This document shows positions 38,169-48,310 of a stretch of DNA of 64,000 nt, piece by piece; positions within the stretch are counted from its first letter, which is position 1, and the number at the start of each line of letters is the position of its first letter. The stretch is taken from assembly GCF_023715105.1 (NCBI RefSeq), contig NZ_JAMBNO010000009.1, forward strand, positions 124,001-188,000, written 5' to 3'. Source of the DNA: Hydrogenophaga intermedia. Its GTDB lineage: Bacteria; Pseudomonadota; Gammaproteobacteria; Burkholderiales; Burkholderiaceae_C. The notes below the pieces were generated by a model. That model did not search any database, was not told the origin of the DNA, and saw only the letters and a list, made by a program, of their open reading frames with translations. Both the position numbers and the translations under genes were made by a program.

Positions 38169-38960
38169 TCAGACCGCCACCGCCCGCTTGCGCAGGGCGA
38201 GCGGCCCGTACCAGGCCTGTGTGGTCACGCCGGTGTTGTTGCTGTCGGTCATGAGGCCCAGGCCGGTGAGGGCACCCGGTGCCTGACCGAAGGCGGCCTC
38301 GTAATCGGCCCGCACGTCGCGATCGTGCTCGACCCACCGGCCCAGGCCCTCGGGCCCCCGCTGCACCACCAGCTTGCGGATGCGTTGCGTGTGCGGGTTG
38401 GGGATCACGCTGCCCACGGGGTAGCGGTCGTCCCAGACGTACATCAGCGTGGCATAGGGCATGGGTTCGCCGGTGACCAGTTGCGCCAGCTCCGAGAGCA
38501 TGTGATCGCGGCGCGACCAGCTTGCCCGATCGCCATCGAACGAGAGGATCACGCGCGCCACCGCGTCGTCGGCGTCGGCGGTCTTGAGGTCGGCGTGGGG
38601 CAGCAGCGCCGGCACCCACCAGGAAAAGTACAGCCGTGCCCCGGGAGGCAGGGGGCGCGGTTGCAGTGGCAGGCGCAGGGTGCTGTTGCCCGATTCGCTC
38701 AACGCGTGCAGCGCCGGCCGGCCATCGCGCTCGGCAGCGCGGTACAGGGTGGGGCGGCGGTTGCCGTAGCGCCGGTGCACCCAGGGGCCGCTGGCCGACA
38801 TGCCGTCCAGCGTGGTGGCGCGTGCCCAGGGCGATTGCGACAGACGCTGTGGCTCGTCGGCGTCGGGCGGTGTGCTGGCGCAACCCCCCAGGGCCAGCGC
38901 GCCCACGCCCAGCAGCCAGCGGCGGCGCTGGGCATCGTGCGGGGCGCTGGGTGCGTGCAT
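38169..38960 (-). CDS. DUF3047 domain lipoprotein
   Basis: This 263-residue protein has a short signal with twin-arginine-like RRRWLLGVGALALGGC, ending in a lipobox cysteine at about residue 27. The body shows features of DUF3047: LYFSWWVPALLPHADLKTADADDAVARVILSFDG and the ASPGA-like YATLMYVWDDRYPVGSVIPN stretch. Function is unknown. The start MHAPSAPHD at 38960 puts the signal at the N-terminus; the frame upstream is Arg/Cys-rich and looks non-coding. It converges on the globin gene. Confidence 0.82.
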   Translation of the reverse strand: MHAPSAPHDAQRRRWLLGVGALALGGCASTPPDADEPQRLSQSPWARATTLDGMSASGPWVHRRYGNRRPTLYRAAERDGRPALHALSESGNSTLRLPLQPRPLPPGARLYFSWWVPALLPHADLKTADADDAVARVILSFDGDRASWSRRDHMLSELAQLVTGEPMPYATLMYVWDDRYPVGSVIPNPHTQRIRKLVVQRGPEGLGRWVEHDRDVRADYEAAFGQAPGALTGLGLMTDSNNTGVTTQAWYGPLALRKRAVAV

Positions 38961-39036
38961 GGCACGATGATGCGCCGCCGGCGTGACAACGGCGTGAGTG
39001 GCGTGTGCCGGTTGCGACATGACAACGTGCGGCGTG

Positions 39037-39672
39037 TCACGCCGGGCGCAACAGCACGACGAGCGCCCCCGCGCCGCCCTCGGCCGGGCGCGCCTGAACG
39101 AAGGCGAGCACTTCCTTCTTCTGCACCAGCCAGCGCAGCACACGGCCCTTGAGCACCGGCGTGCGCCCCGGCGAGCCCAGGCCCTTGCCATGCACCACGC
39201 GCAGGCAGCGCAGGCCGTGCTGGTGGCTTTCGCGGATGAATCGGCCCAGGGCCTCGCGCGCTTCGTCGGTGCGCAGGCCGTGCAGGTCGATCGCCCCCTG
39301 GATCGCCCAGCGGCCCTCGCGCAGCTTGCGCACCACGTCGGGCCCCAGGCCGGGGCGGCGGTAGCTCAGCAGCTCGTCGGTGTGCAGCAGCGTCTCGACG
39401 TCGAACTCGTCGGACAGGGCTTCACGCATCACCGCGGCCTCATCGCGCTCACGCTGCAAGGGGCGAGGTTCGGGGCGCGGGCGGGCGGGCTGCACACGTC
39501 CGTGCGCGGGCAGCCGCTGCACCGGCCCGACGGCGATTTCGAACAGCCGGCGTTCGCGTTCACGCCGTACCGCGGCCAGGCGCTCGGCTTCGCGCTCGGC
39601 CGCTTCGCGCGCGCGGCGTTCGGCCAGCGCATTGCGGATGGCTTTGAGCTCGCCGAGCGTGTTCACCTTCAT
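39037..39672 (-). CDS. Smr domain protein
   Basis: The protein has 211 residues. The N-terminal third is charged and helical (AERRAREAAEREAERLAAVRR). The C-terminal Smr domain has the two hallmark motifs: DLHGLRTDEAREAL (about residue 128) and the HGxG-type VHGKGLGSPGRTPVLKGRV (about 160-180). Stand-alone Smr proteins are related to the MutS2 C-terminus and can be endonucleases or RNA-binding factors; which applies here is not known. It lies 42 bases after radC on the same strand. Confidence 0.92.
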   Translation of the reverse strand: MKVNTLGELKAIRNALAERRAREAAEREAERLAAVRRERERRLFEIAVGPVQRLPAHGRVQPARPRPEPRPLQRERDEAAVMREALSDEFDVETLLHTDELLSYRRPGLGPDVVRKLREGRWAIQGAIDLHGLRTDEAREALGRFIRESHQHGLRCLRVVHGKGLGSPGRTPVLKGRVLRWLVQKKEVLAFVQARPAEGGAGALVVLLRPA

Positions 39673-39714
39673 GGCGCGATTGTCGGGCCCCGCACCCCGC
39701 AGGGCCGTCGCGTG

Positions 39715-40407
39715 TCAGAGAAGCCCGAGCTGCGCCAGGGATGCCGTGCGCGCGCGCGTGACCACGATGTGGTCCAGCACCCGCACGCCCACCAGGGCCA
39801 GCGCATCGATCAGGTTGCGCGTGAGCGCCACGTCGGCCGCCGACGGTTCGGCCAGGCCGCTGGGGTGGTTGTGGGCCAGCACCACGGCCGCGGCCTGGTG
39901 GTGCAGGGCGCGCAGCACCACCTCGCGCGGGTAGACGCTGGCCTGGTTCACGGTGCCGCGAAACAGCTCCTCGAAGGCGATGAGCCGGTGCTGGCTGTCC
40001 AGCAGCAGCAGCGCGAACACCTCGTGCGGGCGGTCGCCCAGCTGCAGGCGCAGGAAATCGGTCGCGTCCTGCGGGTCGTTGAGCAACGCGCGTTGTTGCA
40101 GCGGTTGTGCCAGCGCGCGGCGCGCGATCTCCATCACCGCGGCGATCTCGGCCTGCTTGGCGGGCCCCAGGCCCTTGATGGCCTTGAGGGCCGCCACGTC
40201 GGTGGCGAGCAGGCCGGCGATGCCGCCGAAGGTGTCGAGCAGTTCCTGGGCAAGCTGCAGCACGTGTTTGCCGGCCATGCCGGTGCGCAGCAGCAGGGCC
40301 AGCAGTTCGGCATCGCCCAGGGCGGCCGGGCCGCGCGCGAGCAGTTTTTCGCGCGGGCGCGCGTCGCTGGGCAGGCCCTTCAGACCCGCCCGCTGGTGGC
40401 TTTGCAT
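39715..40407 (-). CDS. radC: RadC family JAB-domain protein
   Basis: This 230-residue protein has an N-terminal helix-hairpin-helix region ([24 protein letters not shown]) and a C-terminal JAB1/MPN metalloprotease-like domain. The latter carries the zinc motif ([17 protein letters not shown], then [17 protein letters not shown]). The old link to DNA repair in E. coli is disputed, so function is uncertain. The start [13 protein letters not shown] at 40407 fits the family; the longer frame overlaps fkpB. It is divergent from fkpB (87 bases between starts). Confidence 0.92.
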   Translation of the reverse strand: MQSHQRAGLKGLPSDARPREKLLARGPAALGDAELLALLLRTGMAGKHVLQLAQELLDTFGGIAGLLATDVAALKAIKGLGPAKQAEIAAVMEIARRALAQPLQQRALLNDPQDATDFLRLQLGDRPHEVFALLLLDSQHRLIAFEELFRGTVNQASVYPREVVLRALHHQAAAVVLAHNHPSGLAEPSAADVALTRNLIDALALVGVRVLDHIVVTRARTASLAQLGLL

Positions 40408-40494
40408 GCGATTCCTCCCTGGGCAATCGCCCTTGTCGGGGCGCTTTCTACAATAGGCGGTTCGCGCATCCTCCCCGGGTGCATCGCCCGCACC

Positions 40495-40941
40495 ATGCCC
40501 CACGTCCAGCCCGGCTCCTTTCTCACCCTGCACTACCGCATGAGCGATGCGCAGGGCCAGGTCATCATCGACACCTTCAACGGCCAGCCCGCCACGCTCA
40601 GCCTGGGCACCGGCGAGCTCTCACCCGCCATCGAGCAGCGCCTGATCGGCCTGGAAGAGGGCACGCGAACGGTGATCGACCTTGCCCCTGGCGAGGCCTT
40701 TGGCGAGCGCCAGCCCGAGATGCAGCAGTGGGTGGCGCGCAAGCTCCTGAACGAGCTGGGCGACCCGGCCGAGCAGTACGCGGTGGGCGACGTGGTGCAG
40801 TTCCCCACGCCCGATGGCGCGGGCAGCTATGCTGGCGCCGTGCGCGAGGTGCGTGCCGACGGCGCCGTTCTGTTCGATTTCAACCACCCGCTCGCCGGCC
40901 AGCCCGTGCGCTTCGAGGTGCAACTCATCGGAGTGCTCTGA
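40495..40941 (+). CDS. fkpB: FKBP-type peptidyl-prolyl isomerase (SlpA/FkpB)
   Basis: This 148-residue cytoplasmic protein has the two-part FKBP/insert-in-flap pattern: [46 protein letters not shown], the metal/flap insert, and [21 protein letters not shown] at the end. Length and sequence match SlpA. It precedes ispH by one base (TGA then C ATG), the same order as fkpB-ispH in E. coli, so this pairing is ancient and the genes are co-transcribed. Confidence 0.95.
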   Translation: MPHVQPGSFLTLHYRMSDAQGQVIIDTFNGQPATLSLGTGELSPAIEQRLIGLEEGTRTVIDLAPGEAFGERQPEMQQWVARKLLNELGDPAEQYAVGDVVQFPTPDGAGSYAGAVREVRADGAVLFDFNHPLAGQPVRFEVQLIGVL

Positions 40942-40942
40942 C

Positions 40943-41878
40943 ATGGCGCTGGATCAAGTCATCCTGGCCGAGCCGCGCGGCTTCTGTGCCGGCGTCGATC
41001 GCGCCATCGACATCGTGGAGCACGCGCTTGCCAAGTTCGGTGCACCGATCTACGTGCGCCACGAGATCGTGCACAACACCTACGTGGTGAATGATCTCAA
41101 GGCCAAGGGCGCGATCTTCATCGAGGAACTGGCCGATGTGCCGCCCGGCGCCACGCTGGTTTTCTCGGCCCACGGCGTGAGCAAGGCGGTGCAGCAAGAG
41201 GCCGAACAGCGCGGGTTCCAGATCTTCGACGCCACCTGTCCGCTGGTGAGCAAGGTGCACGTGGAGGTGGCCAAGCTGCACCGCGAAGGCTACGAGTTCA
41301 TCATGATCGGCCACAAGGGCCATCCCGAGGTGGAAGGCACCATGGGCCAGCTCGACAGCGGCATCCACCTGGTGGAAGACGTGGCCGACGTGTCGCGCGT
41401 GCAACCGTCGCAGAGCGACAAGCTCGCCGTGGTCACGCAGACCACGCTGTCGGTGGACGATGCGGCCGAGATCCTGGCCGCCGTGAAGGCGCGCTTTCCC
41501 AAGGTGCGCGAGCCCAAGCAGCAGGACATCTGCTACGCCACCCAGAACCGCCAGGACGCGATCAAGCTGCTGAGCCCGCAGGTGGACGTGGTCATCGTCG
41601 TCGGCAGCCCGACCAGCTCCAACAGCAACCGGCTGCGCGAACTCGCCGTCAAGCTCGGCACGCCGGGCTACATGATCGACAGTGCCGACGAGCTGCGCGC
41701 CGAGTGGTTCGAGGGCAAGGCGCGTGTGGGCCTCACGGCCGGCGCCTCCGCCCCCGAGGTGCTGGTGCAGCAGGTGATCGACCGCCTCAAGGCCCTGGGC
41801 GCCATCTCGGTGCGCTCCATGGACGGCCTCACCGAGACCGTGAAGTTCCCGCTGCCCAAGGGCTTGAAGCTCGACTGA
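40943..41878 (+). CDS. ispH: 4-hydroxy-3-methylbut-2-enyl diphosphate reductase
   Basis: This 311-residue Fe-S enzyme makes IPP and DMAPP in the last step of the MEP isoprenoid pathway. The three cluster cysteines are visible: C15 in [12 protein letters not shown], one in [12 protein letters not shown], and one in [12 protein letters not shown]. Catalytic and substrate residues show in [24 protein letters not shown] and the SSNSNRL motif. It lies between fkpB and serS in a likely operon. Confidence 0.97.
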   Translation: MALDQVILAEPRGFCAGVDRAIDIVEHALAKFGAPIYVRHEIVHNTYVVNDLKAKGAIFIEELADVPPGATLVFSAHGVSKAVQQEAEQRGFQIFDATCPLVSKVHVEVAKLHREGYEFIMIGHKGHPEVEGTMGQLDSGIHLVEDVADVSRVQPSQSDKLAVVTQTTLSVDDAAEILAAVKARFPKVREPKQQDICYATQNRQDAIKLLSPQVDVVIVVGSPTSSNSNRLRELAVKLGTPGYMIDSADELRAEWFEGKARVGLTAGASAPEVLVQQVIDRLKALGAISVRSMDGLTETVKFPLPKGLKLD

Positions 41879-43201
<1,323 letters not shown>

Positions 43202-43244
43202 AGTGGCGGCCCGGGCACCGGCCACGCCTTTGCAGCGACCATGA

Positions 43245-43269
43245 AAAAGCCCCGCTCGGCGGGGCTTTT
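43245..43269 (+). terminator. Bidirectional terminator between serS and tRNA-Ser
   Basis: The stem AAAAGCCCCGC and GCGGGGCTTTT around a TCG loop gives a T-run on either strand. It can end serS rightwards and the tRNA-Ser transcript leftwards; the tRNA 3' end is only 5 bases away. Confidence 0.9.
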
Positions 43270-43274
43270 GTGTC

Positions 43275-43366
43275 TGGCGGAGAGAGAGGGATTCGAACCC
43301 TCGGTACAGGAGAACCTGTACGCCGGATTTCGAATCCGGTGCATTCGACCACTCTGCCATCTCTCC
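43275..43366 (-). tRNA. serU-like: tRNA-Ser (anticodon CGA)
   Basis: Read on the minus strand, the 92-base gene folds into a type II cloverleaf. The acceptor stem is GGAGAGA/TCTCTCC, a D-arm follows, and the anticodon stem CCGGA/TCCGG holds the loop TTCGAAA (anticodon CGA). A long variable arm and the T-loop GGTTCGAATCC come next, with an encoded CCA tail after discriminator G. It decodes UCG. It runs toward serS and shares a terminator with it. Confidence 0.96.
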
Positions 43367-43468
43367 GTGTCGAAGCCCGCGATTCTAGCAGGCCGCCACG
43401 GCAGGCCCACGGGTGCGCCTGCACCGCAGCGGCGGGTGCGACAATGCGCGCGCCCACTGCCCCGACCC

Positions 43469-44908
43469 ATGCTCGTCGACACCCAACCCGCCACCCACCA
43501 GCACGCCCCGGCATCCCCCGAGGTGCGCGACGCCTGGGTCAATGCCCAGCTGATCGGCGTGTTGATGGACAACGTGGGGCCCACGGTCGCTGCGGCCGCC
43601 GTGGCGGTGCCGGTGCTGGTGATCCTCATGGCCGGCGAGGTCTGGACGCCTGCCTTGGTGGCGTGGACGGTGGCGATCATGGCCATGCTGCTGTTTCGCT
43701 ACCGCCTGATCGGCCTGTACCGGCTGCGTCACGACAGCGTGGAGGGGCCGCAACGCCAGGCCTTCATCGACACCTACCGCTGGACCTGGTTGGCCGTGTC
43801 GCTGCTGTGGGGTGGCCCGGTGGCCATGAGCTTCCTGCAAGCCGGCTTCATCACGCAGTTCGCGTGTGGCCTGGTGGTGCTGGGGCAGGGGCTGTTCACC
43901 CTCAATGCCTACAGCGCCTACCTGCCCGTGTTCCGCGCCTTTACGCACGGTCTCGCGGCGTCGGTGCTCACGGGCTTGCTGATCGGTGCGTTCACGCACC
44001 CCGATGCGCCCGATGTGGTGCGAACCACCACCGTGTTCGTGCTGCTGGTGATCGCGTTCTGGGTGCTGCTGCTCATGGCCGGCGCCCGGCTGCACCGCGT
44101 GCACCGCTCCAGTTTCGAACTGCAGTTCTCCAACCAGGAGCTCATCGACTCGCTCACGCTGCAGACGCGCGCCTCCTTGCGCGCCGTCTCCACCAAGAAC
44201 CGCTTTCTCGCCTCGGCCGCGCACGACCTGCGCCAACCGGTGCATGCGCTCAGCCTGTATGCGGACTGGCTCGCGAGCGAGCCCGAGATGGCGCGCGACA
44301 TCGCCCCGCGCATCTTGCAGTCAACGCGCGCCATCAACGAGTTGTTCGACTCCCTGTTCGACCTCACGCGCATTGACGCGGGCAACTACAAGGTGCGCCT
44401 GCAGCACGTCGATGTGCAGAAGCTGTTCGCCGATCTGGAGCTGCAGTTCGAACCGGTGGCTGCGGGCAAGCAATTGCGGCTGCGCACCCGCACCCGCCCG
44501 CTCACGCTGTGGTCCGACCCGGTGGTGCTGCGCCGCATTCTCGGCAATCTCATCTCCAACGCCTTGCGGCACACGCAGCGCGGCGGCGTGCTCGTGGCGC
44601 TGCGGCAGCGCCAGGACGTGATCGTGTTCGAGGTCTGGGACACCGGCGTGGGCATCGCGCGCGAGCACCAACAGGCGATCTTCCAGGAATTCTTCCGTGT
44701 CTCGCAGCACCAGGGCACGGAGGACAGCCTTGGCCTGGGCCTGACGATCGTGTCGAAGCTGGCGGCACTGATGGGCTACCAGCTCGCGCTGCAATCCGAG
44801 GCGAACCGGGGCAGTGTGTTCCGGGTGATGCTGCCGGCCTACACGCAGCAGGCGCCGGGCGAACAGCCGCAACCCACTGTGGTGCAGGCGCAGGCGCCCG
44901 CCGCCTGA
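43469..44908 (+). CDS. Membrane sensor histidine kinase
   Basis: The protein has 479 residues. The N-terminal part (about 30-205) holds about six hydrophobic segments and no large extracellular domain, so it likely senses within the membrane or indirectly. The histidine box is SAAHDLRQPVHALSLYADWL with H252. The ATPase region has ISNALRHTQRGG, DTGVGI and DSLGLGLTIVSKLA. The start MLVDTQPATH at 43469 was chosen because the longer frame runs into the tRNA. It converges with a LuxR-type regulator 22 bases away, its likely partner. The signal is unknown. Confidence 0.9.
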   Translation: MLVDTQPATHQHAPASPEVRDAWVNAQLIGVLMDNVGPTVAAAAVAVPVLVILMAGEVWTPALVAWTVAIMAMLLFRYRLIGLYRLRHDSVEGPQRQAFIDTYRWTWLAVSLLWGGPVAMSFLQAGFITQFACGLVVLGQGLFTLNAYSAYLPVFRAFTHGLAASVLTGLLIGAFTHPDAPDVVRTTTVFVLLVIAFWVLLLMAGARLHRVHRSSFELQFSNQELIDSLTLQTRASLRAVSTKNRFLASAAHDLRQPVHALSLYADWLASEPEMARDIAPRILQSTRAINELFDSLFDLTRIDAGNYKVRLQHVDVQKLFADLELQFEPVAAGKQLRLRTRTRPLTLWSDPVVLRRILGNLISNALRHTQRGGVLVALRQRQDVIVFEVWDTGVGIAREHQQAIFQEFFRVSQHQGTEDSLGLGLTIVSKLAALMGYQLALQSEANRGSVFRVMLPAYTQQAPGEQPQPTVVQAQAPAA

Positions 44909-44930
44909 GGCTGGCGCGGGCCTGTCGGCC

Positions 44931-45524
44931 TCAGAGGTCGAGCAGACCGGCCGTGCGGGCCAGGTGGCTGGCTTGCGAGCGGCTTTTCACGTTGAGGCGG
45001 CGAAACAGCCGCCACAGGTGCACTTTCACCGTGTGCTCGCTGATCTGCAACTGCTCGGCGATGTCGCGGTTGGACAAGCCGCGATCGAGCATCACCAGCA
45101 ACTGCTTCTGGCGCTTGGAGAGTTTTTCGGGGATCGTGGGCGCGTTCTCGTCCTCGATCTCCTCGGCCAGGAATTCGCGCAACACCTTGGCGATCTGGGC
45201 GGCACCGGCCGACTTCTCCACGTACGCGTCGGCCCCGGCCTCGCGGGCCAGATCTTCGTAGTCGGAGGAAGGTGAGGCCGACAGCACGATCAGCGAGGTG
45301 TCGGGCAACATCTGGCGGATCTCGCGCACACCGGAGACGCCGTTGGTGTCGGGCAGTTTGAGGTCCAGGCACACGAGTTCGGGCTCGCCGTGCTCGGCGA
45401 TCGCCTTGCTCACCGAGGCCAGCCGCTCGAGCTCGACAACCTGGGTCGATGCGCGCAGGCGGCGCAGCAACATGACCACGGCCTCGCGCATCAGCGGATG
45501 ATCATCAATGACAAAAATACTCAT
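44931..45524 (-). CDS. LuxR/NarL-type response regulator
   Basis: The protein has 197 residues. The receiver domain has DDH at 7-9 and D54 (LVCLDLKLPDTNG). A short linker with acidic EEIEDENAP leads to the LuxR helix-turn-helix (LSKRQKQLLVMLDRGLSNRDIAEQLQISEHTVKVHLWRL, about 133-172). It faces the sensor kinase gene across a 22-base gap and probably forms a two-component pair with it. Targets are not evident in this window. Confidence 0.92.
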   Translation of the reverse strand: MSIFVIDDHPLMREAVVMLLRRLRASTQVVELERLASVSKAIAEHGEPELVCLDLKLPDTNGVSGVREIRQMLPDTSLIVLSASPSSDYEDLAREAGADAYVEKSAGAAQIAKVLREFLAEEIEDENAPTIPEKLSKRQKQLLVMLDRGLSNRDIAEQLQISEHTVKVHLWRLFRRLNVKSRSQASHLARTAGLLDL

Positions 45525-45669
45525 GTCGCAGGGCGCAGTTCATGATTTGGTATGACATCGCAGCATAAATGCAATGCCGCTGTTTGGCGAGCCTTCCATG
45601 CCCTGAACCGGGCCGGATTGTCCCCATTGTTCCGCCGGGTCGCCGGTTTGGGCGCGATTGTGACCGAAT

Positions 45670-46971
45670 TCAGGTTGCCGACTCGCGCAGCGCAGTGAGC
45701 GCCAACGTGACGCGCTGCACATCCTCGGGCGCAATCAGATGTTGCGCCATTGCATCGAGCGCAACCGATCCTTCCTGCTGCAGCCGGGCCATGGCCTGGG
45801 CAGCCTCGCGAGGGGCCGCGAAGCCGCGGCTTTGCAGCAGCAGCGCGCCCTTGGCGTCGGTGAGCTTGAAGTAGAACAGGCCGTCTTTCTCGCGGTACTG
45901 CTTGAAGACCGGCAGCGCTGTCCTGGCGGCCTTGGCAACGGCGCCCTGGGCCTCGGGGCGCGCGTCGAGCGCGCGCAGGCCCACCGCGTGGCGCAAGCGC
46001 TGTGTGAAGGGCGTGGCGATGTCTCGCGCCTTGGCCGCACCCATCTTGAGCGTCTGCTCGATGCGTGCCGGGTCCTGGATGAGTTCGTCGTAGACCGCGC
46101 GCATCGGCGCAATCTCCTGGTCCAGGCGTTCGAACAGCCGTTGCTTGGCCTCACCCCAGCCGATGCCGTCGGCAAAGGCCTGAGCCATCGCAGCGGTCTC
46201 TTCGGCACTGGCGAAGGCCTGAAAGAGCTGGAACAGCGCCGAGCCCTCGGTGGCCTTGGGTTCCCCGGGCGCGCGCGAGTCGGTCACGATGCCCATGATG
46301 AGCTTCTTCAACTGCTCGCGCGGCGCAAACAGCGGGATCGTGTTGTCGTAGCTCTTGCTCATCTTGCGCCCGTCCAGGCCGGGCAGCGTGGCCACGTGCT
46401 CCTCGATCACCGCCTCGGGCAGCGTGAAGTGCTCGCCATAGAGGTGGTTGAAGCTGGACGCCATGTCGCGCGCCATCTCGATGTGCTGGATCTGGTCGCG
46501 CCCCACCGGCACCTGATGGGCGTTGAACATCAGGATGTCGGCGGCCATCAGCACCGGGTACATGAAGAGGCCGGCGCTCACGCCGTCGTCGGGCTCGCTG
46601 CCGGCTTCGGTGTTCTTGTCCACCGCGGCCTTGTAGGCATGGGCGCGGTTGAGCAGGCCCTTGCCCGTCACGCAGGTGAGCATCCAGGTGAGTTCGGGGA
46701 TCTCGGGGATGTCGGACTGGCGGTAGAACGTGACCTTCTCGGGGTCGAGCCCACAGGCCAGCCAGGTGGCGGCGATCTCCAGCGTGGAGCGCTGCACGCG
46801 CGCCGGGTCGCCGCCGGTCTTGATGAGGGCGTGGTAGTCGGCCAGGAAGTAGAAGCTCTCCACGCCGGCAAGCCGGCTGGCTCGCACTGTGGGGCGGATG
46901 GCGCCTACGTAGTTGCCCAGGTGGGGCGTGCCCGAGGTGGTGATGCCGGTGAGGACGCGAACGGGTTTCAT
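45670..46971 (-). CDS. trpS: Tryptophanyl-tRNA synthetase
   Basis: This 433-residue class I synthetase has the HIGH-like motif TTSGTPHLGNYVGAI near residue 10 and KMSKS in GLDGRKMSKSYDNTIPLF near 205. It is about 100 residues longer than the E. coli enzyme; the extra C-terminal segment (from about residue 340, LFYFKLTDAKGALLLQSRGF) is a known extended form in some betaproteobacteria. The start at 46971 follows the family N-terminus MKPVRVLTGI. It directly follows the M50 protease gene on the same strand, one base after its stop. Confidence 0.95.
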   Translation of the reverse strand: MKPVRVLTGITTSGTPHLGNYVGAIRPTVRASRLAGVESFYFLADYHALIKTGGDPARVQRSTLEIAATWLACGLDPEKVTFYRQSDIPEIPELTWMLTCVTGKGLLNRAHAYKAAVDKNTEAGSEPDDGVSAGLFMYPVLMAADILMFNAHQVPVGRDQIQHIEMARDMASSFNHLYGEHFTLPEAVIEEHVATLPGLDGRKMSKSYDNTIPLFAPREQLKKLIMGIVTDSRAPGEPKATEGSALFQLFQAFASAEETAAMAQAFADGIGWGEAKQRLFERLDQEIAPMRAVYDELIQDPARIEQTLKMGAAKARDIATPFTQRLRHAVGLRALDARPEAQGAVAKAARTALPVFKQYREKDGLFYFKLTDAKGALLLQSRGFAAPREAAQAMARLQQEGSVALDAMAQHLIAPEDVQRVTLALTALRESAT

Positions 46972-46972
46972 G

Positions 46973-47641
46973 TCAGAGCAGCAGGAGACGGATCGGGGTG
47001 AGCAGCCATTCGATGGCGGCACCCGTGAGGTTCATGAGCGGGCGCAGCCAGAGGTTGCCCACGATACCGGTGACCACCAGGGCCAGCACGATGAAGAAGC
47101 CGAAGGGTTCGATGCGCGAGAACGCGGCCGCCTGCTTCCAGGGCAGCAGGCCCACGACGATGCGCCCGCCGTCCAGCGGGGGCAGCGGGAACAGGTTGAA
47201 GGCGAACATCACCAGGTTGACGATGAAGCCCGCGCGGCACATGTCGAGCCAGAAGCGTTCGCTGACGTCCAGCGAGCGCAGCACGTACAGCAGCAGCAGC
47301 CACAGCGCGGCCTGCAGCAGGTTGGAGCCCGGGCCTGCAAGCGCGACCCAGATCATGTCGCGCTTGGGGTTGCGAAGCCGCCCGAAGTTGACGGGCACCG
47401 GTTTGGCGTAACCGAACAGGAAGTTGCCTGCCGTGGCGAAGTACAGCAGCAGCGGCATGGCGATGGTGCCCAGCGGGTCGATGTGCTTCATCGGGTTGAG
47501 CGTGACGCGACCGAGCTGCCAGGCCGTGGGGTCGCCGTAATGGCGTGCCACATAGCCGTGCGCCGCCTCGTGCAGCGTGATGGCGAACAGCACCGGGATG
47601 GCGTAGAGCGTGACCGTCTGGACGATGAGGGCGATATCCAT
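46973..47641 (-). CDS. Site-2 protease family (M50) membrane protein
   Basis: This 222-residue protein has about five hydrophobic segments. The zinc site is HEAAH (H24, E25, H28) in the first helices, with the third ligand D157 in NLFPLPPLDGGR. It is a short stand-alone member with no PDZ domain. The substrate is unknown. It sits between the YciO-family gene (33 bases upstream) and trpS in a run of same-strand genes. Confidence 0.92.
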   Translation of the reverse strand: MDIALIVQTVTLYAIPVLFAITLHEAAHGYVARHYGDPTAWQLGRVTLNPMKHIDPLGTIAMPLLLYFATAGNFLFGYAKPVPVNFGRLRNPKRDMIWVALAGPGSNLLQAALWLLLLYVLRSLDVSERFWLDMCRAGFIVNLVMFAFNLFPLPPLDGGRIVVGLLPWKQAAAFSRIEPFGFFIVLALVVTGIVGNLWLRPLMNLTGAAIEWLLTPIRLLLL

Positions 47642-47674
47642 CGGCGGATTGTCCCAGAGGCCGCAAAGCCGGGC

Positions 47675-48310
47675 TCAAAGCCCCAGCGGCGCCAGCGCAC
47701 CCTGACCCTGGCGCACCACCTCGGGGTCGCCACCGGTGCCCATGGGCACGAGGTCGAGCACGGTGGTCGGCTCAAGCGCGCAGGCGCCCGCGTCGATCAC
47801 CGCGTCCACCTCGTGCTGCAGGCGTTCGCGGATGGTCTCGGCGTCGTTGAGCGGGTGCTCGTCGCCGGGCAGTATGAGCGTGGTGGCCAGCAGCGCGGCG
47901 CCATGTGCCTGCAGCAGGTCGAGCAGCGCGCGGTGCTCCGGCACGCGCAGGCCGATGGTCTTGCGCGAAGGATGGCTCACGCGGCGTGGCACTTCCTTGC
48001 TGGCCTCCAGGATGAAGGTGTAGGGCCCGGGCGTGGCGAGCTTGAGCAGGCGGTACTGGCGGTTGTCGACCTTGGCGTAGCTCGCCAGTTCGCTCAGGTC
48101 GCGACACAGCAGGGTCAGGTGGTGCTTGTCGTCCACCTGGCGGATGTGGCGCAGCCGATCGGCTGCGGCCTTGTCGTCAAGGTGGCAGGCCAGCGCGTAG
48201 CTGGAGTCGGTGGGCACCGCGATCACACCGCCGCGTTGCAGCAGCGCCACCGCCTGCTTGAGCAGGCGCGGTTGCGGGTTGTCGGGGTGCACGCTGAACA
48301 GCTGGGACAT
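47675..48310 (-). CDS. yciO: YciO-family Sua5/YrdC-like protein
   Basis: This 211-residue protein has the YrdC fold: GGVIAVPTDSSYALACHLDDKAA, DDKHHLTLLCRDLSELASYA, TPGPYTFILEASKEVPRR, KTIGLRVPEH and TTVLDL. The start SQLFSVHPDNPQ and overall pattern match YciO more than TsaC/Sua5, so the threonylcarbamoyl-AMP synthase role in tRNA modification is possible but not certain. Its ATG overlaps the stop of the EamA gene upstream (48308-48312). In E. coli yciO also neighbours the PHP-domain gene found 2 kb away here. Confidence 0.88.
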   Translation of the reverse strand: MSQLFSVHPDNPQPRLLKQAVALLQRGGVIAVPTDSSYALACHLDDKAAADRLRHIRQVDDKHHLTLLCRDLSELASYAKVDNRQYRLLKLATPGPYTFILEASKEVPRRVSHPSRKTIGLRVPEHRALLDLLQAHGAALLATTLILPGDEHPLNDAETIRERLQHEVDAVIDAGACALEPTTVLDLVPMGTGGDPEVVRQGQGALAPLGL

